From the NCBI GenBank assembly GCA_024195265.1, contig JAJLRJ010000003.1:26691938-26755937 (forward strand): a DNA stretch of 64,000 nt, in the 5' to 3' direction. The notes beneath the pieces were generated by a model. The model had not been told where the DNA came from. It ran no database searches and worked only from the letters and a program-made list of their open reading frames with translations. This DNA is from Dendrophyllia cribrosa (taxonomy: Eukaryota; Cnidaria; Anthozoa; Scleractinia; Dendrophylliidae). Of the stretch, positions 10,663-21,620 are shown one piece after another (the stretch's first letter is position 1; each line of letters starts with the position of its first letter). Made by a program: the position numbers and the translations under genes.

Positions 10663-10860
10663 TTATAAGTTCTCCAAATCCTCAGGTGAAAAAATCCTCA
10701 CCGGTCTACATTCTGGCGATGTCTTAACGAAAACTTTGCCATCCATCGACCATACACTTAAAATACCCCATTCCGTTTTTTTCTTGTTAGCTTTGTAGAT
10801 CAGATCTCTTCGATAGCCGGTGAGATTCTCGTTTATGTATACGAGGGATTCTACTTGGTA
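10663..10860 (-). pseudogene. LINE ORF1 C-terminal fragment
   Basis: This frame, too short for ordinary ORF lists, reads VYINENLTGYRRDLIYKANK, then WSMDGKVFVKTSPE, and ends PEDLENL with a stop at 10663-10665. It resembles the C-terminal domain of ORF1-like proteins in invertebrate LINEs (ENLT...R..L, DGKIFVK). It lies about 270 bp upstream of the endonuclease ORF, the expected position. The 5' part is missing. Confidence 0.55.
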
Positions 10861-11356
10861 AAGTCTAGAAGTACGCTAGAAATCAGTTTAACGTGGACGA
10901 AGGTTCTTCGCCGGACCAACGTATCTGCTAGATCTCTGGTTTGTTTCGTTGAGGATATCAGATACTTTCAAATTATGTTTTTGTTTCGGTGATGCATTTT
11001 TTTAAAATGATGAATGCTCACCGTTTTATCGTTTTTGTTTGGCACGCTTAAAGTGCCCATAACGATTTTTTAAATTTTCTTATCAAAATCTACACGTCAC
11101 GTAATGAACGTCTGCGAAAAACATTTTTGATTTCAGCAAAACCTGAATATTTTATGATTCTTTAAAGTCTTCGAAATTTGCGGCCATTTTGGTCCACTAT
11201 TCGCATTAGTCTCCTCTCGGTCGGACGGGAGCCTGTGATGAGGTTCAGTTACGCGTGCTCGAGACTTATTTCCATCTCACTTGTAAATAAGCTTCTCAAA
11301 CTCATTAATAATTCATAAAGTGACCAGCCAATAAATGACGTCCATTTGGGTCAGGT
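10861..11356. other. repeat-derived, no gene
   Basis: 11050-11190 is a direct copy of 12620-12770 (shared core CGTCACGTAATGAACGTCTG, offset about 1573 bp). 10878-10921 is an inverted copy of 14398-14440 (core GGACGAAGGTTCTTC), extending the large palindrome outward. 11290-11390 also resembles 31905-32020 (CTTCTCAAACTCATTAATAA). Confidence 0.6.
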
Positions 11357-11691
11357 GGATTAGTCTTGATACCCAATGAAACACCAGATCAAGATCTTGA
11401 GGGTTTTGATTTCAGTTCATATTAATGAGTTTTGCAACAATACATGTTATTCCACTCAATTATATAATTACATTCGGAACCTTACATTTCTTTCTTGGTC
11501 TTCAAATATAAGCCCTCTCGTGTTCCATCTTTCGAATCCGCGTCCAATACTCGGTGAAACAGAGTAAACCTTCAAAACAACAATCTGAGTATTATAACTG
11601 GAACTTAAACATGACACCGACATTTTAATTTAAAAACAAAATGGACCATTTTTCTCACCTTCGGTCGCTATTATCAAGAGGATTTAATGCT

Positions 11692-12030
11692 TCATATTAT
11701 ACCGCATATTACGCCACAAACAGTCTTCGGTGGATATCTCTCTCCCGACTTTTTGGCCACGTCCATGACAAATTTGCTAAGCCAATAATTGAAACTCAAT
11801 GTGTCCGTTTCTTCAATACGAGCAGAAAGTGACATAATCTTTTGTAAATCATAGTCCTTAAACAGTCCTTTGAATCTCAGAGAACGGAAACTTGAACCGT
11901 CCGAGAAGTTTGCCATTCGTAGAAAATGGATGTTGCCCATTTGTTTTTTATATTTCGTGGACGGGGGAATAGCTTAATCGACTAGATATTCTTCTTCGAC
12001 AACCGTTTTATCCTCCCTAAACCGAGACGC
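11692..12030 (-). pseudogene. ZMYM/QRICH1-like fragment, left palindrome arm
   Basis: From about 12030 the frame reads SRFREDKTVVEEEYLVD, then a TAA stop, then AIPPSTKYKKQMG, a diverged stretch, and LSFNYWLSKFVMDVAKKSG and RYPPKTVCGVICG. The PxSTxYK and YWLxxFVxxVxKxxGxxYPPxT order is that of the N-terminal part of ZMYM/QRICH1/KIAA1958-type proteins, thought to derive from Crypton tyrosine recombinases. The stop and the lack of the catalytic half make it a pseudogene. Confidence 0.65.
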
Positions 12031-12298
12031 TTCTGCTTTGCACATGTTCTCATACCAAATGGCGAAACACAACAAGCTCAATAAAATTATGCATGTGACG
12101 GCATTTGGAAAGGACAAAGCCAAAACAACTAACACTGAATAATTCTGTATTGTTTCATTTGAGAATCCAGATCAAAAACTCGTGCTTAGGGTTTGATCGG
12201 GGCATCCAAAAACCTTAAAACAATGCCCCGATCAAACCCTCGCACTCGTTGTTGATCTATTACGTGAAAGATGTGTCACAGCGCGCTGTAACAATTGT

Positions 12299-12358
12299 GG
12301 GGAGCAGGGGTGGTATAGTGGTGAAAGCACTCGCCTCCCACCAATGTGGCCCGGGTGT
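12299..12358 (+). mobile_element. truncated SINE head
   Basis: The first 60 bp of the same SINE (GGAGCAGGGGTGGTATAGTG onward) end at CCCGGGT, after which the sequence departs from the SINE. It mirrors the head of the SINE in the right palindrome arm. Confidence 0.75.
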
Positions 12359-12879
12359 GGCACACACGTCAATAGAACCATGTTTCTTCCTCAGGGCGCA
12401 CCAAAAAATGTAAGAAACCGAGAAATCGTGACACCGGCATTCTTGTATTGACGTCACAGCGGACTATTTCCAGTCTTTCCTCTTGCGCGGTTTTGTAACC
12501 CACCGGAAGTGAAATTTCACGTTTTTAGACGGAAAAGAAAATCGATATCGAAAAAACCCTTTTCGATTTTCTTATCAGAACGCCATGTAGATTCCATCAA
12601 GCAAATAAAAAAATCTGTCATATACACTTTAAAAGTGTCGTAACGTTTTTTTTTTTATTTTCTTATACGTCACGTAATGAACGTCTGCGAAAAAAAATTT
12701 TGATTTCAGCAATACGTGAATTTTATTTTTTAAAGTCTTCGAAATCCTATTTTTTTTTTGCGGTCGACCGCCCCGCTGATAAGAATGACAACGGGCTCAT
12801 AATAAGCCCACGAGATCAGTCTGTGAGTAGGTTCAGGGACCTTTATTCTTAGAAATATTCCTCACGGGGTCAGATAAAA

Positions 12880-13102
12880 TAAATAAATAAATAAATAAGG
12901 TCCTCTTTCCAGATCGAATTGGAATTTAGAATGTTGGTTTTTAAGGAGAGGGGAAAACCGGAGTACACGGAGAAAAACCTCTCGGAGCAACGAGAGAACC
13001 AACAACAAACTCAACCCACATATGACGGCGGGACCGAGGAGGGAACCCGGGTCACATCGGTGGGAGGCGAGTGCTTTCACCACTGCACCACCCCTGCTCC
13101 CC
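12880..13102 (-). mobile_element. tRNA-derived SINE
   Basis: On the minus strand the head starts near 13102 with a pol III A-box-like TGGTGCAGTGGTGAAAGCAC, then GCCTCCCACC and a B-box-like region that has diverged (GGTTCCCTCCTC). The conserved body follows (ATGTGGGTTGAGTTTGTTG, GGTTTTTCTCCG, CCCCTCTCC, AAAAACCAACATTC), with an (AAAT)-type tail at about 12880-12898. The open frame across it (12862-13152) is a by-product of the SINE, not a gene. Confidence 0.8.
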
Positions 13103-13369
13103 ACAATTGTTACAGCGCGCTGCGACACACCTTTCACGTAATAGATCAACAACGAGTGCGAGGGTTTGATCGGGGCATTGTTTTAAGGTGTTTGGATGCC
13201 CCGATTGTTAACCCGAAGCACGAGTTTTTGATCTGGATTCTCAAATGAAACAATACAGAATTATTCAGTGTTAGTTGTTTTGGCTTTGTCCTTTTCAAAT
13301 GCCGTCACATGCATAATTTTATTGAGCTTGTTGTGTTTCGCCATTTGGCATGAGACCATGTGCGAACTG

Positions 13370-13778
13370 AGCAGAAGCGTGTCGGTTTAGGGAGGCTAAA
13401 ACGGTTGTCGAAGAAGAATATCTAGTCGATAAAGCTATTCCCCCGTCAACGAAATATAAAAAACAAATGGGCAACATCCATTTTCTACGAATGGCAAACT
13501 TCTCGGACGGTTCAAGTTTCCGTTCTCTGAGATTCAAAGGAATGTTTAAGGACTATGATTTACACAAGATTATGACACTTTCTACTTGTATTGAAGAAAC
13601 GGACACATTGAGTTTCAATTATTGGCTTAGCAAATTTGTCATGGACGTGGCCAAAAAGTTGGGAAAGAGATATCCACCGAAGACTGTTTGTGGCGTAATA
13701 TGCGGTATCCGACGCTTTCAAGAAGAGAAAAAAGGTGCTGAAGCATTAAATCATCTTGATAATGGCGACCGAAGGTGA
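13370..13778 (+). pseudogene. ZMYM/QRICH1-like fragment, right palindrome arm
   Basis: This inverted copy of the left-arm fragment is open for longer: it has AAA (Lys) where the left arm has TAA, and reads on through IPPSTKYKKQ, TDTLSFNYWLSKFV, RYPPKTVCGVICGIRRF and ALNHLDNGDRR before a stop. It covers only the DNA-binding-like N-terminal part of a Crypton-type recombinase; the Arg...His-x-x-Arg...Tyr catalytic region is absent. It is probably a processed or truncated fragment. Confidence 0.65.
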
Positions 13779-14104
13779 GAAAAATGGTCCATTTTGTTTT
13801 TACATTAAAATGTCGGTGTCATGTTTAAGTTCCAGTTATAATACTCAGATTATTTTTTTGAAGGTTTACTCTGTTTCACCGAGCATTGGACGCGGTTTCG
13901 AAAGATGGAACACGAGAGGGCTTATATTTGAAGACCAAGAAAGAAATGTAAGGTTCCAAATGTAATTATATAATTGAGTGGAATAACATGTATTGTTGCA
14001 TTAATATGCAAGTGTTTGATTTGAGATGAAACACGGTTTTGAACTGAAATCAAAACCCTTAAGATCTTGATCTGGTGTTTCATTGGCTTTCAAGACTAAT
14101 CCAG

Positions 14105-15169
14105 TTATGTAAATTATGTTGACTGCGGGACTGCGTACCGCGGTAGCAATTTTGATTTATGCCGTTGAAAACAATCTAGCCCAATTTGTAAATGCCACAG
14201 GCAAACAATATTTTTATAGTTTTTTGGGTCGCTTGAGAGAGAGCAATGAAAATTGCTGGACTTGATTCAAACTACAACGGTAGTTAAAATTGTATGGCAC
14301 ATAAAGCAGGCACATAACCGTAAGAGCATCGAAAGCACACTACTTTAGTAGATACGAGGAAATTCTGACAACTTTTGGGTTGATTCCACAGCAATCAGCG
14401 GTTTCACCGGAGAAGAACCTTCGTCCATGCTCAACTGATTAACGCGTATATGTTGTCGTTAATTTTTATTTTTCCATTGTTTTTGGGTATGGTAATATAT
14501 GCTAATGAATTTGAAACAAAGGAAAAACAAAAATTACCTGAAATAAAAAATTAACTACAACATATACTTACGCGTGTGAATAGATTATTTACATGTGGAA
14601 AAAATCTTAGACCTTTCGGAGTGCACAGCACGGCAGAACTGAAGGATTTTACCCAATTCCACGGCGATGGCGTAAATTTGATTTATGTCAACCTGACGTT
14701 TTCAAGATTCAAGACAGCGAACTGACAGAAAGAGCGGGAAAAACACAGAGCTACAACTTGTTCTAGTTAAATTTACCTAATTTTTTGATAAAATTGTATA
14801 TTTACCCTTCGTCTACCAAAATCAGCCTTTTGATACTTGGAAAACTACGTCTGATAACTACGAAATGACAATTTTAGTCAGCCTACTTCACTAAATTGAT
14901 GTCTTTTCTCTTATCGTGACGCTTTTTTGAGCGATCACGCTTGAATAAACCGCCATTGTAGCTCATTAATATGCAGGAATGTTCGGCCATTCTGCCCGAT
15001 GCTATGAAGTCATAGAATTTGCTTAAGAACTCCTTGACAAATCGATTTCAATAGGTTTCAATAGCTTTTATCGAGGTTGAGCACGCCACCCAAACTATCC
15101 AGCGGTCTTTGCTGTGAGCGCACATCCAATTGAGGCTATCGGGTCAACATCGATCAAACTTGTTTGCAG
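14105..15169. other. no gene; palindromic MITE inside
   Basis: 14398-14440 is the inverted partner of 10878-10921. The GAGGTTGAGCACGC region at about 15070-15090 has an inverted relative near 31575-31605. No coding frame is convincing apart from a possible splice acceptor (TTTGCAG) at 15169 just upstream of the next ORF. Confidence 0.5.
14446..14567. mobile_element. palindromic MITE (GTATATGTTGT ends)
   Basis: 122 bp with 22-bp inverted ends, GTATATGTTGTCGTTAATTT and its complement AAATTAACTACAACATATAC. A close relative is at 33493-33631 and a related element at 42311-42458. It is non-coding and non-autonomous. Flanks TTAACGC and TTACGC may be a degraded target duplication. Confidence 0.8.
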
Positions 15170-15270
15170 TTGTATGAGAAAGTGAGAGAACTTATGCAGT
15201 CTTCCAAAAATCTTCCAGAAGCGGCCTTCTTTTTACCTGAGGAGAAAGTACAGTTGCTTAGTGGTAAATG
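15170..15270 (+). pseudogene. 5' half of an ORF split by a transposon
   Basis: After an acceptor-like TTTGCAG, the frame LYEKVRELMQSSKNLPEAAF, FFLPEEKVQ, LLSGK runs up to the left end of the 3.9-kb insertion. It resumes in the same frame at 19219 once the element and one copy of the 9-bp duplication are removed. Acidic/basic helical composition, no recognised domain. Probably an exon of an unidentified gene or of another element. Confidence 0.5.
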
Positions 15271-17017
15271 TAATCTCGTACCCAGATCTCCCACGGTCAG
15301 GCGAAAGGGAGATCTGGTAAAGTACGATTTCAGTCCCGTTATCGGGGACTTCCCACCGTCCTTTGTACACCGTGTTGTATGGCCGCCAGCTCGAGATTGT
15401 GTTTTATTTATGGTAAAGTTTTCGGGCAAGCTTTCGTTAAGTTATGGATTTCAATGGTGCTCTTTAGAAGGTTTTTAGCTCCGGGGGACAAGAAAACGTG
15501 AAACTTTAACCAAAACAAAAGAGACACTAAGAGGAGATTGCTGTTAACGAGCGGGATTGTCAGAATTGTTCTCCCATTGAACTGGATCGATATGGTATTT
15601 ACACTGTAAATCGCTTTTAATAATTATGAACTGCTTCTTTCACTCTTGACCATCTGGGTGCTGAAAATTGCGGTATTAAGAACATATCCATTTAAATTCT
15701 GGTGTCTCCTCTCGACGCGCTTATCAGCGATAAAAAAAGTCAGCTACACTCTTGATGCACTGTCACCTGTGTTTCAATTCTCCTGTTCAGCATGCCATGC
15801 GATTCACCCAGTAAGTCATAGCTAGTAGTCACTGCAGGTAACTTGCAAAGCAATTACAAAATAATGCAAGCAAACGCAATAAAGCCTATACATATATGTG
15901 TAACATATGAACTTCTGCTTTCTATTTTAAGTAGCATTCGATTGACCTTGGAAAGATTTCACTTCATGGAATGTTTATAGTAGAGGGGTCTTGTTTCTCA
16001 GCTACTGCCTTTATGACACCTGAATAAATTTCATCAATAATGTTTCCACATAGCAATTTTGTCCACATATCAACTTTTAAAACCACATAATACACAAGTC
16101 TAAGTTTGACTTTAGGAGGAAAAAAAGTCAATTTCTTGCAACGTCACAAATTAAGCTGTTTAAAATCTTGTGAGCATTGCAATTCCCTATATATGTGCTA
16201 GAAGGATTATACACTTAAAATTAAAATGTTCACAAATTGCCAAAACCTCAAAAAAAAATTAATCTTGATGTTTCATTCAATTCTGATGGGGTTTCACAAA
16301 AAAAACAAAGTAACAGGGAGGTGTTAAGGACTTTAAGGGTCATTAAAAATAGAAACATTCTCCACTGTTCTTTTTCATTTGCATTTCCATGTTTTTAAGT
16401 CTAAAAAAAATAATCCAGAGCTCTTAGGATGATCCGGGTAATACACAAGATTTTGAGGTAACCAATATTTATTATTTAGGGTCATTGTGGTAGCATTATG
16501 GGTACAGTATATATTCACACTTCCCCTGCATGTCCATAAATACACTGAATACAGGGTTACCATCCAACAGGAGAGGAAATAATCCAATCATTCATTATAA
16601 TTTCTGAGAAAATTAAAACAGGAAAAACAACCTTTAATGATATAATCTCTTTATACATTTTTTTAATTCTAAAAGAAAGGTCACTGTTAATGTCTTGAAG
16701 ATAAAAAAATGAATTTGAATTGAAATTTTCATTTTCCATTTAAAGGGCTTGCTGCAGAAGGAGCATAGATTGTGGTTTTGGCATATATTACCCATTACCC
16801 AAGCGCTACAGATTTTTGTGCTAAATATTGATCTGTTTTTATTTTGTTGCTTGAAGGCTATATATCTCGGCATAATAGCCACAGCAAATGGCCAGTAAAA
16901 AAAAATTCGTAGGAAATTAAAAATTTGTACAATGTGTAATACACAAATCCTCAGCTCATGCCAAAAATGGGGAAGTTTGGAGCCCCTCTTCCCACATTTT
17001 GGAAAAAAAAAAGATAT

Positions 17018-17345
17018 ACAGGGAGAGGGGGGCTTACTCCCATATAAAATTGACTGGGATGATCATCATAAATGTTAGAGGAAACCCTTTTATAAACGGT
17101 ACCAGAATCCTGTTTAATGGCTGTGGCTCGCATTAATTTTTTACTCTAAGAAACGCTAGTTTTTTCAAAAGTTGACTCTGTCAGCCAATTTTTCTGGCTT
17201 CATATCCTGAAAGGTATCAATAACTCTGAGCAGTAGTCATTTTCATTTCAAATACCCTTGGGGTACCAACCACAAATTTTAATTCCTTAATGGTATGATG
17301 AGGGTACATTTAAATGGGAGTCCCCTCTCCTCCCCTGGGTGATAT
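17018..17345. repeat. probable foldback repeat inside the transposon
   Basis: GGGAGAGGGG...CTTACTCCCATATAAA at about 17018-17048 pairs with TTTAAATGGGAGTCCCCTCTCC at about 17308-17335. The ACTCCCATATAAAA end resembles the foldback at 52835-52983. The inside has no ORF. The rest of the element, 15480-17000 and 17350-18790, shows nothing I can name. Confidence 0.5.
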
Positions 17346-18799
17346 ATGCCCCTTTCGCAGTAAGCCCTTCATTTACTACTGATTAAAAACTTTCCTTTAG
17401 AAGTGTTCCATCACTATGACCTTCCCATGACCACAACAAAATTACCAAACTGTGCCAGAATAACATGAGCTCAATGCTGAAACATGGTCTGAAAGTCCTA
17501 AAACTGCTCTTTTTAAAACAACATTGCAGTGTTTTAAATAAAGACATTTTCAAAAACTGTGTCAATCTTAGCTAGTCTCTGGCTTTCCCCAATAAATCAT
17601 TTTTTTTTTTCTGAAAGGGCCCTTTTAAGCTCCATTATAAAAAGAAGACTGCATTATTATAGAATGCCACTGTCAGAGGTACAATTATTAAAAAAATAAT
17701 TTTCACTATTTAATATTTGGACCAATCTCAAGTCAAACTTTATTAAGACTAAAGAAGCCACACACTCCTTCTTTCCTGCAAATGCAGGGATTTTACATAC
17801 ATATGTGCATCAAAACATAACAGACCAGTGAACCTTAAGTCTTTTAATACATGTAAGCCCCAATAGTGATCAATATCAAATTTCTCCTCAAAACATCAAT
17901 GCATGATATGATCAAGCAGACGGGTCATGAAAAATAAGGAAACAATCAACAATGAAAAATCTTGAAATTTCAGAAACCAGTCTGTACTGCTACTATGGTC
18001 ACTATGAAAAATGTACATGTAGAGACCAGTAAAGAGAAATTGCATGTTGACCCTGGGGCTTACTGGTTAAAGGGGCCAATTGCTATATGGCCACCTTGTA
18101 ACCAGTTATTGCAGCTTCACTGATATATGCTTTCTCCACCGGCACCCTAATAAAAAGAGCTCAGTTATTGGAGATGCCCTTAAATCGAGCCATCTCATTA
18201 TCAACAATACAGTGGCCAAATTGGTTCATTGTAGTGGTCAGAATAACAGCATTTCGGTGTGCTTACAAATTGAATATATTTATTGTTTAGGGGGCACAAC
18301 TTCAGGGAAGAATACAGCAAACTAGGAACACTTTCCTTGGTATTCCACAGAAGTATTAAAGATTGTTAATATGACAGCAACAGCAACAAAGGAATACCAA
18401 ACAACTATCATAAAACGTTTGAATATGAAAGATCCCAAACAAGTTATTGCAAATCCTGACAAGACTGGGCTAACGTTTTTTATGAAGTACTGCACTCATG
18501 ATCTTGAACAAGTAAATATATGTTGACCATTTGGAAGATATCATTTCGCCCATAACAGACGATTACTTCTCACCACCAATGTTAAAATGTCTGTCACCAT
18601 TATTTAACCGTTTAATAGAACTGTGTGGCGTTGGGTTTAACTTTTTAGATCTAAAGCTTCAGTGGAGTGCATGAGTTTTATCCTTTTGGAGCTCCCTAAA
18701 TCCCGCAAAACAGACTGTTCACTCAATTCCATTCCTCACAGACAGACAAAACGAGAAGAAAGAAGAATTCAGATCCAGGCCTAGTTCCTTTCTTTCCTA

Positions 18800-19045
18800 T
18801 TAAAGTTGCGTTTCTAATGAGTGCCTTCTATTTCCAGCTATTTCTAAAAGTCGATAAAATGCTTCGATGCTTTTGTTTACACGCACAACTTTGGACGTTC
18901 CTCGGTTTCTTTCACGGAAACTCCGTATCTTTAAGATATTCCTCTTTAGCTGGATTGAAGTAAATACAATTTTCTCAGTATTATTTCCACACAAGCGGCA
19001 TCTAGTTGTTGAAACGTCGCACGATAATTTTCTTCGAGTGTCCAT
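18800..19045 (-). CDS. small CxxC-containing ORF inside the transposon
   Basis: An ATG-started frame of 81 codons near the right end of the element: MDTRRKLSCDVSTTRCRLCG, then a basic stretch and a stop. The C-x2-C start could be half of a zinc finger and the first exon of an element-encoded protein, but the partner ligands are not visible and no donor site is clear. Could be chance. Confidence 0.25.
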   Translation of the reverse strand: MDTRRKLSCDVSTTRCRLCGNNTEKIVFTSIQLKRNILKIRSFRERNRGTSKVVRVNKSIEAFYRLLEIAGNRRHSLETQL

Positions 19046-19218
19046 GTTTACATGTTTTCATACTCTGTAGGAAAGAGCCAATCACAGAGCATATTAAAAT
19101 GAGGCATTCGTTTTTCAGCCAACCAATGAAAAGTAGCGTTATATCGAAGTTTACCAGATCTCACATTTCAGTACAGTACAAGCACGAGTGAGATCTGGGT
19201 ACGAGATTATGGTAAATG

Positions 19219-19459
19219 CCCACGGAATCTTACTAAAGAAAGACTAAAAGAATGGTTGTCATACGCAAAGGGACGGCGAAAGATGGTAGTGCGCGGTCGG
19301 ATGCTACGAAGGCTGAATTATCTCAAAGGAATAAAGATTGCAATATTTTTTTTCTCACTTGTAATTAATGTCATTGCTAAAAGGGGTTTAATTTCGAAGC
19401 ATAAATTCTATATAAATTTGTCTTACTTTCCGCAGGGTCATCAGTTATATCAAAAATAG
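19219..19459 (+). pseudogene. 3' half of the ORF split by the transposon
   Basis: The frame continues from 15270: PRNLTKERLKEWLSYAKGRR, then KMVVRGRMLRRLNYLK, before drifting into a low-complexity tail and a stop at 19459. The basic GRRKMVVRGRMLRRLN stretch suggests a nucleic-acid-binding surface, which is inference only. That the two halves join in frame without a stop across the duplicated TGGTAAATG is the main support for the insertion. Confidence 0.5.
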
Positions 19460-19556
19460 GCACGCAATGCGTACAGAAGCGACGACGAGTTTCAACTTGG
19501 CGTTAAATCAATAGGTCTGGGGTGCTCTGATAAAATCAGTGAATCACTGGATTTAA

Positions 19557-19920
19557 ACGCGAAGTTCCACTAGAAAAGGGTCGGTGTGAAATGCAAATTT
19601 CGGCGACCTTCAGTCGGTGCATGCTGTTGCATGCTGTTGCATGCTGAGCGTCCTATAAATGAAATTTGCTTAAAAATGCTCATCAAACCAGAATATTGCT
19701 CCAGCAAATAATATAATACCAGAAGTAGCCGAGGACTTGTGATAGAACTTTCACTGGTAAAATGACTTTTTTCCCAAACATTTTCAATTTTTGTACTTAT
19801 GGTCGTAGGAATAACGTATGTTTGTCAGTTGTTGATTCTTTTGTGTTTGATTGAAAACCGAAGGTGTGAATGGCCAGGTCAGGCCCCGGGCTAAGCCCTT
19901 TTTATACCAGAACTTCCCGT
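19557..19920. mobile_element. TTAA-type MITE, older copy
   Basis: Starts ACGCGAAGTTCCACTAGAAA and ends TTTATACCAGAACTTCCCGT, degraded versions of the termini of the element at 41562-41938. TTAA lies at the left border (19553-19556) and TGAA at the right. The interior shares CAAATT, GTCAGTTGTT and AATGGCCAGG blocks with the 41.6-kb copy. A GCATGCTGTT tandem is at about 19617-19645. Confidence 0.75.
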
Positions 19921-19924
19921 TGAA

Positions 19925-21360
19925 GACCCATTAGTGACCATTATGCATTGCGTGATAAAAATAATGCAAGTCTCGATCCCGTGAAATAAATAACAATAAC
20001 AGAGGCGCGCGGAGCGTAATGGTCATTACCGGGCCTTTAAGGTCCTGGCTGGCTGACACCGATACTCATGATATGCATGAGAAGATTTATTACACAATTG
20101 TGGTTGCTGCATTGGTAATTGCAAATTTTATTTAAACCATGTTTCACAAACTCGTGTGCAAAATCAAAACAATTCATCATTTTTCCTTCATATTTGTGAC
20201 AAATATGGATTGTAATTTATTTTGTCATATTTGGTTGGTATAATTCTATGCTGATCAGGCTTAATATATGTCACACACCTGTCAAGAACAGGTAACATTT
20301 TCATTTTCAAATTATTTGAGATTAAAATTACATCTGAATTCAATATTTGTACATTTTGCAAGTTGCAAGTTTCAATTGATAATCAGTCCATTGTTGTCTG
20401 GATAGCTGTTTTTCTGATTGCTTACAGCGTTACTACAGTTGTGTATGAACTGTTAATACAGGAAGCACAATTCGAACTGTACAATGTACATGATTAAAAC
20501 TGTTACATTTGCTAAATGACAACAACTGGAAATTGTTTCCATGTTTGTGCTTCACAAATTGAAAAGACTTCGTCAGCTCTGAACATGTTTTCAGAGATTA
20601 TTGGTAGTTCGACATTTTGTGGTTTCATTAATACATGGACAGCAGGTCACCAGTTTCTTCAGCACTTGAGACTTTTCATCATTGTCACCAGCATTAGTTG
20701 ATGTACTAAATGTTTGCAGATGCATTGACTGGAGGTGATTGAGTACCTTTAAAACGAAAATAAATGAATACCTTGAGATTCAGTTCATTTTTTTAAGTGT
20801 TTTGTCATACTAAAGTTTAAAACAAAAATGGCTTTATGGGGACTTAAAAGAGGAATTGAAGTGCTTCATTTAGAGATACAATGGATGGTGAAGAATTCAA
20901 TTTGGGAGCTGAGAGATTTCATTTTATGTATTGAAAAAACTATTACATGTGGATAGTAACATGTAATAATCGGTGAAGACAGAAAGAAAACTCTTGCACA
21001 ACCTCAAGGCAAAATAAAAAAAATTCATGCACAGAAAAATTGGAATATAACAACGATACATGCAGATTTGTGTGAATCAAAGCTTAGTGTAGTAACTCAT
21101 TTGCCACGCATAAACAACATTTCTCAACGTTAAGGTATATAGCTTCTAGATAAAACAGAAATAACTTAACAACATAGACCAGAATTTTCCTTTGACACGA
21201 TTTAAACATTCTCTGGCTTTGAGATAAGCATTATACAACCCCACAGCGGCTCTATAATGCATTAAAGATACAATAACTGTATACACAATATGCTGGTAAT
21301 GATGGCTCACCTTTATTAATAGCTTGAATCCGAGATAAACTGTTTAATTTCCTTCTCTTT
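19925..21360. other. no gene recognised
   Basis: AT-rich sequence with only chance ORFs on both strands. I saw no repeat ends or splice-bounded frames. Confidence 0.5.
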
Positions 21361-21620
21361 AGTCTAGGAGCCAAGTCTGAAAAGAGGCCTAGAAAATGAA
21401 TTTCGTTGCACCCCCGTGCTATATTTGTCTGAATAGCAAAAAATGATAGAACATTATCTAAGGAATGCAGAATGACATCTTTTATTGATAGGCCAGCGGG
21501 ACATCACCCCGATATCAGGCATTTTTTACCGGGTACCTTTTCGCCGCACTTCGCTAATTAATATACAAATTTGAATTTTGCAATGGAGTTTCAAATAATT
21601 GTAAAGTGTACAATATTTGG
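21361..21620. repeat. left arm of a 5.5-kb inverted-repeat pair
   Basis: AGTCTAGGAGCC onward is the inverted counterpart of 26647-26896 (...GGCTCCTAGACT). Shared blocks include ATATTTGTCTGAATAGCA, GACATC..CCCGATATC, ACCGGGTACCTTTT and GGAGTTTCAAATAA. Either the long terminal repeats of one element or two opposed copies of a dispersed repeat. Confidence 0.7.

Larger units (their letters stand above)
6596..10860 (-). mobile_element. L1/Tx1-type non-LTR retrotransposon, decayed
   Basis: In transcription order (high to low coordinates) the element has an ORF1 C-terminal piece, an APE-type endonuclease, a linker, reverse transcriptase and a C-terminal cysteine finger. All sit in one order and strand but in several frames separated by frameshifts and stops, so it cannot be active. 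The 5' end stops near 10860, where unrelated repeat sequence starts. The L1/Tx1 assignment rests on the endonuclease start (SLNVRGL) and on RT and tail motifs, not on a tree. Confidence 0.85.
11357..14104. repeat. large imperfect palindrome, ~1-kb arms
   Basis: The left arm (about 11357-12358) and right arm (about 13040-14104) are inverted copies of each other with scattered mismatches and indels, enclosing a spacer of about 680 bp. Outer edges pair GGATTAGTCTTG (left) with CAAGACTAATCC (right). Inner edges fall inside a SINE head present in both arms. Each arm carries the same ZMYM/QRICH1-like coding fragment. This could be an inverted duplication or two opposed insertions of one composite repeat. 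Confidence 0.85.
15271..19209. mobile_element. 3.9-kb TIR DNA transposon with 9-bp target duplication
   Basis: The left end reads TAATCTCGTACCCAGATCTC (from 15271) and the right end its exact complement GAGATCTGGGTACGAGATTA (to 19209). Just outside lie identical TGGTAAATG copies (15262-15270 and 19210-19218). Sub-terminal motifs GAGATCTGGTAAA (left) and TTTACCAGATCTC (right) add a second inverted pair inside. Most of the interior is AT-rich and non-coding. A 9-bp duplication suits Mutator-like elements, but the superfamily is not proven by any transposase seen here. Confidence 0.85.

Noticed and set aside
12862..13152. 96-codon minus-strand ORF with a hydrophobic stretch
   Set aside because: It is the translation of the tRNA-derived SINE, a frame that recurs wherever this SINE is present.
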